Shown: positions 46,697 to 55,994 of the stretch, piece after piece
How positions within the stretch are numbered: the stretch's first letter is position 1
Layout: the number at the start of each line of letters is the position of its first letter
From: Linnemannia elongata
Taxonomy: Eukaryota; Mortierellomycota; Mortierellomycetes; Mortierellales; Mortierellaceae
Length of the DNA stretch: 64,000 bases
Assembly: GCA_036320915.1 (NCBI GenBank)
Contig: JAXBDG010000005.1
Location: 1,922,001 to 1,986,000, forward strand
Reading direction: 5' to 3'
Program-made: the position numbers and the translations under genes
The notes under the pieces: model-generated
Told to the model about the DNA's origin: nothing
Seen by the model: the letters and a program-made list of their open reading frames with translations, nothing else
Databases searched by the model: none

Positions 46697-48834
46697 CTAC
46701 CGGTTCATCATCACTGCCAGGGTCACCAATCCTCCGATAATAGCTCCGCCCAAGCCGCTCAACAAAAAGTCACGACGGGTCGCTACCACCTCGACATTAC
46801 CATCCTTCAGGACACTCGAGAACCGGCTGCCAGGATGAATAACAATCGAGCTTGACTTGCCCTCGCTGATCGAGCCTCTCATCAGCTCTTCGCCCCAGGA
46901 CTCGCCCATATCAACCATGCCAGCATCCTTCTCGTTGGCCACAAAGAGGATAGTACCATCCTCTGCAACAACATATTCACCAGCCTCCTCGGTCTCCTCC
47001 TTCTCGGCGTTGACGGACCTCTCCTCTGATTTATTCTTCTCCGAGGTTCCAGGGATCTGCTGAAGCAACATGTGCTCCATGCGATCCAACCGTTCCTCTT
47101 GACGCTCTGCGCTCTGGATCATCCTAAGAAGCACATCCTCTCCCCCAAGCAATGATCCTCCAACAGAAACCGGGTTGACCTCTCTACTGTCCTCAGAATC
47201 AGTAGAGTCATTTGCCTGTGCGACAACAGCAGGCGATGCGCCGCTCGGTAGAAGAGTGGCCGTCTTCTCAGGCAAGACACCACGCTCCGTCAAGTCCTGG
47301 ACCAACTCCTCATAGCGCTCAACCTGCTTGCGGCGTCTCCTTGGTTCAACAAAGCCCTGGACAATCAAAAAGGCCATGATGTTCATGCCGATCAGACCCC
47401 ACGTTCCATATGTACTCGCTGCTCGGATCTTGTCGCTCCAGACCTGCTCCTCGTGATATCGCTCCATGATGATGGTCATCAGTCTCCTCGACTTTTCCTC
47501 GACGTTGGCTTCGGCCTGTTTGTATTCCTGCTTGCTCTTCAGCTCGGCCTGCTCGTTGGCGTGCTCGGAGCGGTAGAGGTCCGTGAAGCGGATTACATCA
47601 TTGGGTGACCACAGGTGCTTACGCTGCAGCAGGTCGTTAATGGCCTTTTGTGTGTCCGAGCGAGTCCCGATAGCATCCTCGTACGCCTGCTTTGCCTGCG
47701 CCAATTTGATACGCGTCTCGTCCAGTTGAGAACCTAATCAGAGAGGATATACATCATGATCAATACCGAACATGCAAGGTGTAAAAGAGCACCCACTCGT
47801 ACAATTCAGAGGGGCTACTTACCATGAGTTGTAACCTTGTGCTTCAACTCGTTGATGGAGGTGTATCCTGTAAAGTTGTTGAGATGCTCCGACAGCTGAG
47901 CGATGGTCTCCTTGTAATCCTTCCTCTTGATAGAGTCGGAAAGGTCTTTCAGACTGGCAGAGACATTGGATCGCAAGTGATCGCTCGACGATGACAAGGA
48001 CTGCTTGTAGGGCAACAACTTCGATCTCAACTGCTCCAAAGGGTCGTCCTTGAGTTCAGATGCAGATGTAGAAGCGCTTTCACTGGCCGTCGTTACCGAC
48101 TCTCCTTTCTGTGAAGCCGAGCCGTCCAATGTGCCTGCGTTGGAACTGGTTGAAAGTTTGGCCGATGATGCATTCTTGACGATGTCCTTTGATCCTGCAA
48201 TGCTTTCCCGACTGGCTGATGATTGTGCCGCAACGGACTCAGTTTGAGTTCGAGCGGCCTGGGCTGGCTCCGCTTGCAGACTTTGTTCTACGGACCGCTT
48301 TTCTGCCGCGGCTGCTGCCCGCTCAGCGGCCTCCTTTGCCTGGGCGTCCGCCTTAGCCTTGGCCAATCGCGCAGCTTCAGCCTCAGCAGCCTCCTTGGCC
48401 GCTCGGCGAGCCTTCTCCTCTGCAATCTTTCGGGCCTCTTCCTCCAGCTTCTTCTTCTCGGCGGCCGCGCTATCCAAGATCTCCTTCAGAGCAGCATCCT
48501 GAGCCTCCAAACGCTTTCTCTCGACTTCTGCCGCAAGCTTCTTTGCACTCTCCTCCTCGGCAACCCCCGCCTGGTTCTTGTTGTTGATATCCTTGGAGTT
48601 AGACAAATTGTTACCGCTGTTGCTGTTGTTGCTGTTGTTGCTGTTGCTCCTGAAAGCTGAACCAGAGAAGGCGCGTCTAGCCTCGAAGGAAGATGTGAAG
48701 GTGACAGAGCGACCGTTGGAGAATGAAGAGGAGTTGAGAGAGGAATAGTGGATGGAAGAGGGTCCTAGGAGGGATGAGCCCTGGGTCCGGGCCAAAGTTC
48801 CTGCGGGGCGAATCAGACGAAAGGGGCTAGCCAT
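46697..48834 (-). CDS. SHE9: She9/Mdm33 mitochondrial inner-membrane protein
   Basis: Two exons (48834-47823, 47733-46697) give 682 residues. The first ~50 residues are basic and Ser-rich (MASPFRLIRPAGTLARTQ), a presequence. An Asn-rich linker and a long Ala/Glu/Lys coiled coil (about 95-185) follow. The She9/Mdm33 domain is unmistakable: INELKHKVTTHGSQLDETR, QAYEDAIGTRSDTQKAINDLLQRKHLWSPNDVIRFTDLYRSEHANEQAE, and ERYHEEQVWSDKIRAASTYGTWG. A transmembrane helix (446-465) and a second hydrophobic helix at the very C-terminus (663-682) match the family topology. In yeast this protein shapes inner-membrane structure and affects fission; that is family knowledge. The N-terminal Ala/Glu-rich coiled coil is longer than in yeast. 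It shares a ~620-bp divergent promoter with the nucleoporin gene. Confidence 0.92.
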
Positions 48835-49378
48835 GAGAGATGATGCCCGCCTGCTCGACAGTTTCGTGGCGATTGTATAGTTAGGAAGAACTGGAAGTAA
48901 GGAGGAGTTGAGAAAAAGTATAGCTTAGGAAAAAAAAGGGACGGACGGCAACGGGTCCTTGAGTGTCATGGAGGGCAATTGGGAATTTTAAGCCACTTGT
49001 CACATAGCATTTGTGTGCCTGAGCTCTTGCACTCGTTCATAGCGATCTATGGTCCTTACTCAAGAGTGGGACACCGTTCGCACTATGCGTACCCTTTCGT
49101 GCCCAGGGACCTGGGAATGGAGTTACCCATGCCATCAAAGTATTGTCCGTGAGGCGCGATGGTAAGTATATCCTGGCTCCTTCCTGGGCCAGCAGGTTCT
49201 CCCTTGCTAGCTTGAAGAACAACGCGAAGCAAAGTGACTGCTACATCACGTTTTTTATTTTTGTGTTTGTGAAGCGAATAAGTGTGCCACATCGCTTCTT
49301 TTCTTTCACTCCTCACCGCGCCTTCCTTCCAAAGAGTCATCAACACTCCTCGACAACACGCTCAAGGAAGCCAGCTAG

Positions 49379-49414
<36 letters not shown>

Positions 49415-49453
49415 AACTCCACCAACAAGAACACAACTACCTTATAAACTTCA
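48835..49453. promoter_or_regulatory. Divergent promoter between She9 and Nsp1 genes
   Basis: About 620 bp with no coding frame. The left part, next to the She9 start, is mixed. The right part carries a (CA)n repeat (49383-49412) followed by CA-rich leader up to the nucleoporin start. Both genes point outward, so shared control is possible. Confidence 0.6.
49383..49412. repeat. (CA)n microsatellite
   Basis: Perfect CA repeat of 15 units in the divergent promoter, 40 bp from the proposed nucleoporin start. Confidence 0.95.
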
Positions 49454-51505
49454 ATGGGTACACTGTCATCAGATCATCGTCGACAACGCAATAGCAGACT
49501 TACGATGGCAACACGCGTTCTATAACCTATTGACAGTTGACTAATGCCTTGTTCATTTTGCTACCTACTATTATTTTTTTTGTGCACCGTCAAATAGCAA
49601 GCAACCAAGGCTTTGGTGGTGAGGACCCTTCTCTACCTTGGACTAAACTGGTGCTGTGCATTGCTTCAAACTGGACACTCAACGCTAAACTCGCTTTTTT
49701 CATTCCTGTTGTTATGTTAGCATTCGGCGGAGGAGGATCAGCTTTTGGTGGCGCCGCAGGAGGAGGATTCGGAGGCGCTGCAGCTGGAGCCAACCCCTTC
49801 GGAGCCAAGCCCGCAGGAGCAACACCTTCTGCTGGATTCGGTTTCGGTTCTGGAACAACTTCAACCCCCACCACTGGTGGATTTGGAGCTGCCCCTACGT
49901 TTGGATCGGCCCCCACCTTTGGAGCAGCACCTGCCGCCAGTTCTCCATTTGGCGCGGCTGCATCAGCAGCCCCCACAAATGCATTTGGTGCAACAACCTC
50001 TGCAAATGCAGGAAGTTTCTTTGGAGGAGCTGCAGCCCCAGCTTCAAGTGCGGGAGGACTCTTTGGAGGAGCTTCGGCTCCAGCACCGGCTGCAGGAGGA
50101 CTCTTTGGACAGGCACCTACCCCAGCATCGACCGCAGGAGGCTTTGGAATTGGCTTGACATCCGCCCCTGCTGCTTCAACAGCCGCTCCCAGCCCCTTTG
50201 GAGCAGCACCAGCAGCATCTGCAGGCGGTCTATTTGGAGCAAACGCGCCTAAGCCGCCTACATTAGGTGGTTTTGGCGCTCCTGCTGCCTCGGCCGCAAC
50301 TTCTACCCCTGGGATGTTTGGTGGCGCTACATCAACTGCTCCTACTTTGGGCGCTGCTCCAGCTGCAACATCAGGACTCTTTGGTGCACCCAAACCCGCC
50401 ACTCCCGCAGGAAGTCTCTTTGGAGGAGCACCAGCTGCATCAGCCGCACCAGCAACCTCTGCCCCAGCTGTAGGTGGCTTTACTTTAAACACCACTGCAA
50501 CACCAGCAGCTAGCTCTCCTTTCGCACTGAAGCCACCAGCCACTGGCGCCACATCATCGCCCTTTGGTGCCCCTGCTAGTTCAGTCCCTGCCGCAGGACT
50601 CGCCGTGCCTGCATTTGGAGCAAAGCCCGCTACACCTTCGCCTCTTTCATTCGGAACACCCGCTGCGTCGAGCGCTGCCACCACAATTGCAGCCGCACCT
50701 GCTTTCAGCTTGAACACTGGATCAACTGCTGCTTCGTCAGCCGCAACTTCAGCACCTGCATTCTCACTCAGCACTGCTCCTGCTGCCACTACAACAATTG
50801 CAGCCACTGCAGGACTCACCACCAAACCTCAGGAGGATGCCACCAAAACTGTCACACCCCCTACTCCATCTGCATTGCGCAACAAAAGTATGGACGAGAT
50901 TCTGCATCAATGGTCGAGACAGTTGGATGAGCATACCAAGGCATTCCGTGAGCAGGCGAAGAAGGTTTCTGATTGGGATCGCAAGCTGTTTGAGAACGGC
51001 CACCAGGTATGCTTGAGTTTGTAGAAGGAGATGTTAATGTTCATCAATTGGCTCACGGGATTATTATCAGGGATCATAGTAGGATCATAGTACTGACGTC
51101 GGTTACCTGTTTCTGTATTGGACCAATATAGATTAGCAACCTGTACAAGATGACTGTGGAGACTGAGGAGACACAAGCAAAGATCGACCAGAACCTGGAC
51201 TACATTGATTCACAGCAGCAGGAGCTCAGCAAGACTCTGGATATGTACGAGGATCAGGTGCAAAAATTGTTTGAGAAGGATGCTGCTACTGCAGGAGTCA
51301 ACGCAAACGGCTTGCGCCCTGTTGATGAGCAGCGCGAGCAGACATATAGCTTGGCCGAGAACCTCAATAAGCAGCTCGACGACATGTCCCTCAACCTGAC
51401 CAGCATGATTGAGGAAATCAACCAGACCAGCACCAAGACCGAAGGCGAAAGCGGTGATCCCGTAAGTTTTATTCTTTGGGTTTCATCTTAGCGCGCTTTT
51501 GATTG

Positions 51506-51559
<54 letters not shown>

Positions 51560-51777
51560 GCTAACACTGTGATAACTTTTTTTTATATGCTGTTTGGGAT
51601 GTACAGGTCAACCAGATTGTACAGATCTTGGACAGCCATTTGGCTAGTTTGCAGTGGATCGAGGACAGCACGATATCGCTCCAGTCCAAGGTCCAGGATG
51701 TCTCGAGGATCCAGAACCAGATCACCAAGGAACACGAGAGCTACCGCAGCCGTGGCGTGTTTACAGGACGATCGTAA
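49454..51777 (+). CDS. NSP1: Nucleoporin Nsp1/Nup62 (FG repeats plus coiled coil)
   Basis: Five exons: 49454-49457, 49598-49618, 49721-51006, 51132-51461 and 51607-51777, 603 residues. The N-terminal ~380 residues hold about 25 FG dipeptides (GFG, PFG, LFG, TFG) in Ala/Pro/Thr/Ser-rich spacers. From residue about 388 comes the Nsp1_C domain: TPSALRNKSMDEILHQW, then KVSDWDRKLFENGHQI and heptad coiled coils to the end at RGVFTGRS. Nsp1/Nup62 forms the central-channel heterotrimer of the nuclear pore; FG segments bind transport receptors. The proposed first exon is only ATG plus G, completed by the 21-nt exon 2 to MASNQGFGAFGG. This start is inferred from frame and splice sites and is the least certain part. 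A 51-A tract lies in the last intron. Confidence 0.92.
51506..51556. repeat. A51 homopolymer inside an Nsp1 intron
   Basis: Fifty-one consecutive A between the donor at 51462 and the acceptor at 51606. The branch-like GCTAAC and a T run lie downstream of it, so splicing signals remain. Confidence 0.95.
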
Positions 51778-51931
51778 AGGGGGGAAAGCAACGAGGCAGG
51801 ACATGACCCAATTCCAATAAAGATCCAATAGTCAGCCATTTCATTCAAAGCCCCTTAATGGCTTTGATTTTCACGCTGCGACGCTTCTGAAGTGATTCTT
51901 GCTCCTTTCACACCATTACTCAAAGTCGACC

Positions 51932-53164
51932 ATGATCCACAACGCCCAACTGATCAAGCAAGGAGCCGAAGCTGTAAAGTGTGCATTCCAACTACCACTT
52001 TATACTCATACATGGAGGGTGGAGCACAGGGACATCTTTTTTTTTTTTATTCGAAAAGGCAGAAGATGCGCAGGAACGCCAACCTAACTACTTCCTTCTC
52101 AACCTTCTGGTCCGACACACAACTTTTCCTTCCAACGAGTAGAAGGTGTATCTGGCGCCATTCTGCCAGCGCCAGACGATTATCAAGGAGAGATTTACAA
52201 AGGCGTACCGCCACCCTACATTGGACAAAAAGCTGACCTCACGAAGAGTCGTTCAGGTATATTATTTGATTTTTGTTGTGCTTCACAAGTGATCGAGTCT
52301 TCCTCTCCATGTGTTGTCAAGCCAATAACAAACAAAGGACAAAGCATTAACCTTATGGATTCTTCTCTCGTTATTTCTGCATTACTCTCGACTTTCGACA
52401 ACCAAACAACACCATTACGATCAACAACAACAACAAAAACAGGAGGCAAGATGTTTAAGCAGGTGTCAGAAGGCACGGATCGACACGCCAACGGTGTACA
52501 TGGTCGACACCGAGAACTACCTAATCTACATGGAATACATCGAAGGCTGTTCCGTCCGGGAGTACCTCGTCACGCCCGAGGGTCAAACCGATGCAGCTCA
52601 GACAAAAGTCGCACAGGAGATCGGACGCGCCTTGGGGTTGATGCATAATATCGATGTAGTCCATGGCGATTTGACGACTTCGAATCTGTTGATGAGGAAC
52701 GAGACGGGCGGGTCGGTGGTGTTGATTGATTTTGGACTGAGCTATGTCAGTCAGTTGATTGAGGACAAGGCGGTGGATTTGTATGTCCTTGAGAGGGCGT
52801 TCTCGAGCACTCATCCTAACACTGAGGCCATGGTAGGTTGAAGGGAGATTGAAGGCGTTAGGAAATGATGTGAGCCCGCTTGGTATGTAAATGATGGCTA
52901 ATGATTCTCTTTCATTCTTTGTTGTGTCGCTGTTGCGGATACTAGTTCGAGCAGATCTTGAAGGCATATGGCGAGAGCGGCAAGGCGTCCAAGCAGATCC
53001 TCAAGAAGCTGGAAGACGGTACGAGATCAAATGACTTTACCCTTCTTGCCACCATTACTTTTCTTTTGTAAACAGGACATGTTTTGGCTAACATCTTCTT
53101 TTTTTCTTCCTTGTCTGTGAAAATAGTGCGTATGCGTGGCCGCAAGCGTAGCATGTTGGGCTAA
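51932..53164 (+). CDS. BUD32: Bud32/PRPK-type KEOPS kinase
   Basis: Five exons (51932-51973, 52143-52256, 52443-52832, 52946-53018, 53127-53164), 218 residues in frame, a compact Bud32. The start MIHNAQLIKQGAEA|KVY spans the first junction and forms the family's minimal nucleotide loop. Then come the catalytic Lys in TIIKERF, KAYRHPTLDKKLTSRRV (the RHP..D..L signature), EARCLSRC, MEYIEG.SVREYL, HGDLTTSNLLM (active-site Asp and Asn), LIDFGLSYVSQL, DKAVDLYVLERAF and the C-terminal VRMRGRKRSMLG. Bud32 works with Kae1 in the KEOPS complex that makes t6A37 on ANN-decoding tRNAs; this is family knowledge. The gene begins 154 bp after the nucleoporin stop on the same strand, so its promoter is tiny or inside that gene. 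Four of its five exons are under 120 nt. Confidence 0.93.
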
Positions 53165-53736
53165 GACAGGAACACAGGCAAAATTGGCATCTTCAAATAT
53201 TAAAAATATCGTGTCAAGAACAAAACACGCCGTCGACGTTGTCACAAACCTGGAGCTGTCACTTACATCCCGAAGGATAATATGTGAAATGACCCTCAAG
53301 CTTTTTTTCTCGCGTCAGAACTAGCTCTGTGGCTCAAGTTCAGAAACGATCTGAAAGTCGTCTCCTTTCCAAATTGAAAAGCACAATGACCAAGGAGTTA
53401 AGAACGACCACAACAACAAAAAAGAACCTAGATAGAATGTATGACGGAGACTCATCGTATTTATAAGAATTATTGAAGAACCCCATGTGATTTTATAGGT
53501 GCTCTTAGGTAACTACAGATAACAAATAACCAGATCTAAGGCACCTGGAAAGAAGAGTCTTCCCACTCGGACACATTGAGATTCATCATTCATATGAGAG
53601 ATGAAGTTAAGGGGTTTTTATTATCTTGTAAAATTAAGGGGCTCGAAAACTCAGGTCTAGACAGCACGTGACAGCAAGGAATAGTTGTCTCTTACTTCAA
53701 AATATTTATTAAATTCTTTCTACACATCGAAACAAA
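53165..53736. other. Bud32 3' flank and upstream of tRNA-Gly
   Basis: A/T-rich sequence with no coding frame. A CACGTGAC element (53665-53672) lies about 65 bp upstream of the tRNA. The region is lower in GC than the flanking genes. Confidence 0.65.
53665..53672. promoter_or_regulatory. CACGTGAC (CDEI-like) site near tRNA-Gly
   Basis: Reverse complement of GTCACGTG, the same octamer found upstream of prohibitin. It may belong to Bud32's 3' region or to the tRNA neighbourhood. Motif only. Confidence 0.3.
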
Positions 53737-53807
53737 GCGTGGTTGGTTTAGTGGTATAATTACCGCCTGCCACGCGGTAGACCCGGGTTCGATTCCCGGA
53801 CCACGCA
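53737..53807 (+). tRNA. tRNA-Gly (anticodon GCC)
   Basis: A 71-nt intronless cloverleaf. The acceptor stem GCGTGGT pairs with ACCACGC, with discriminator A. The D-arm contains TGGTTTAGTGGT (A box). The anticodon loop is TGCCACG with anticodon GCC, and the T-arm contains GGTTCGATTCC (B box). A TTTT pol III terminator follows at 53814-53817. All stems pair perfectly or nearly so. Confidence 0.97.
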
Positions 53808-53813
53808 ATAATC

Positions 53814-53817
53814 TTTT
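53814..53817 (+). terminator. Pol III T4 terminator of tRNA-Gly
   Basis: First T run after the tRNA 3' end, 7 nt downstream, the usual RNA polymerase III stop. Confidence 0.8.
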
Positions 53818-55249
53818 GTCCCTTCTGGAGTCCATCTTTTTGGACGACGCGTCTAGCAGCCCTTGCTGGGGTGCTCAGGTATGCAGGCATGCGAGGCTGC
53901 TAGTGTGATAAAGAAGTCTTTTTTTTTTTTTTTTTTTTTGGCTTTGAGACGAGGTAAGTGGAAGCATGGTCTTCTTTTGTTTGGACTTGACTATTACGGT
54001 AGGTGCAAGGAAGGCGATGATTGAAAAAATGGACTGAAAGAGCAAGAATGTTCGTAAGTTCAAACATGAGGCGAGGCGAGGAGAAGAAATTGAACCGTTA
54101 TTTTATTACAAAGAAAGGATGAACACCATGAGCATAATTTTTGACGGACACCTTTTTTTTTTTCTTTTTGCAACCCACAGCGATGCGTAAAATTAGGAGA
54201 TAGCAGGCAGACCGCCTAGAGGAATGGGACGGTAAGATAATGCCCTGTTGCTCGTCTGCATTTTTTCTACAGTGATAAATAATGCTCGCACCATAGGTTT
54301 GGAATATCTCGTTACTTTTCTTTGACAGGTCGATTGATCGTTTTCCTGAGTGTTCAAGGCGCGTGTGGAGGTAGGATAGAAGGAGATAGAGGAGCAGTAG
54401 TGATGATATCTCATAGTCCTTATTGAAACAAAAAAACAAACGCGTTAAAATTATATTCAACAGCCCAACGAAACAAAAGTCGGGTGTCGCGTTGATTTCG
54501 CGTTGTATTGTTGGGGGAGGGGGGAGTCAATAAGAGAGAGAAGTGGACGTGATGAACCCAGACGTAGAATGCTGACATCTTGGTACATTCAGGTAGGTTC
54601 CATGGCGTCAATGTATTGAGCGCTATTCTTTTGTGCAGTGATAGTTCTCCCAATATAGTAGGATCGACGAAAAAGAGACAAAAAAAAATATAAACATGGG
54701 TTATTATCGTCTCCCTCTTTCTCTTTCGCCTTCTCGCCTTTCGTTTTCAAAAACATAACGACATGAGCAAAAGCCCTACGTTCAGGAACAGATAATTATC
54801 CTACAGGAATCGTTCAGGGCCTTATTGCCAGAGTGGATACGCAGATCTCCCTTGCTTTTCAATTTCCCCCAACAAACCATACCCACCCTTTCCACCTGCC
54901 CACGGCCTCAGAATACCGACCCAGATTTTTTCTCGGCATACTACAGTCCGAAAACGAAGGTCAACATCCCCTTTGAACCCGACCTCATGGGATATCGGAG
55001 CTTGAAAATTACAACGAGAATAGACCAAGCCGACCAATGACGACGACGTTTTATCGGAATACGTGGATCTGAACAACGACGAAGAAAACTGCAACGAAAA
55101 ACGCGTATGCGATCGACGCTCAAGACGACAGGGAGGAAGAAAAGGCGATGTATCATCGTTGCTTGGAATCGATGGTAGTGGTAAGCGAGGATAACGAGGG
55201 ATGAGGATGATATTAAAAAGGGTGCAGAACACCGCATACAATCAACCGA

Positions 55250-55263
55250 CGAGGATATCCTCG
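55250..55263. repeat. 14-bp perfect palindrome
   Basis: CGAGGATATCCTCG, self-complementary over its full length. It is one of three inverted repeats within 300 bp. Confidence 0.7.
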
Positions 55264-55524
55264 ATCAAAAAACCTCAACCTTCTCCATCTGTAGGGCCTT
55301 GCAGCTCGTCGCCTATATCGTATAAACAAAGCCCGCACCTGAGCGCAACCCGAACCCGACAAATCGGGTACCCCAAGTCAAGCGCCAACTATTCAAACAT
55401 GCAATCCGGTCGGAAGCCTTTGAAAGTAATGACTCATTTCAAATGACAACCGGCCATTTAGTCGGCGATCGAGGAGCACTCTCATGGATGGCGACCATCG
55501 CTCGTCCCCCGTCGCCATCGGCAA

Positions 55525-55544
55525 AATGGGGTATGCACCCCATT
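55525..55544. repeat. 8-bp stem inverted repeat
   Basis: AATGGGGT-ATGC-ACCCCATT, perfect stem with a 4-nt loop. Confidence 0.7.
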
Positions 55545-55994
55545 CATCCGGGAATCGGGGTTGATGTTTGAATTTCTTCGACAGTCCGACAGTCTTCAAC
55601 ATCCTCCCTGCTCAAGCGCACCAACACCCTAACGAATCAAAATCGCAGAAGGGATGACATACAATCGGTCGTTGACGCATCCCCTCACCATTTTCCAAGC
55701 CCCAAACGCTTTACAGGCGCGCCATCAATGACAGGAACGAAAGTCGACACTTATTCGTTATCTGAGAGGAGGGGACGGAAAGCATACCGAAATCAGACAA
55801 AAAGGACCGTGAAAATCGAATATAGGTAGCTGATAGTAGAAAGATGACAGCTGAAAGGAGGAAGACGTTTATTGCCTGTTTTATTAGAGATTAGAAAACT
55901 GGATATTAAGATGAAGGTGGTTCTTTTAAGTGTGAAGGAAGCTAGGTACTGGATGAAATAGTAGGAATAAAGGATGTGATGAGGATTGCTGGGC

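Larger units (their letters stand above)
53808..55994. other. 2.2-kb interval between tRNA-Gly and the bZIP gene
   Basis: 53820-54780 is A/T-leaning with a T18 run near 53920 and no clear frame. 54780-55790 is compositionally different: few homopolymers, higher complexity, and three palindromes (55250-55263, 55354-55369, 55525-55544). Short frames here lack domains and are broken by stops, so this may be decayed foreign or mobile DNA; I cannot name an element. The last 200 bases are the bZIP 3' flank. Confidence 0.5.

Noticed and set aside
49590..50825. 411-residue minus-strand frame opposite the FG-repeat region
   Set aside because: Ala/Pro/Gly-rich shadow produced by the low-complexity FG repeats; no domain.
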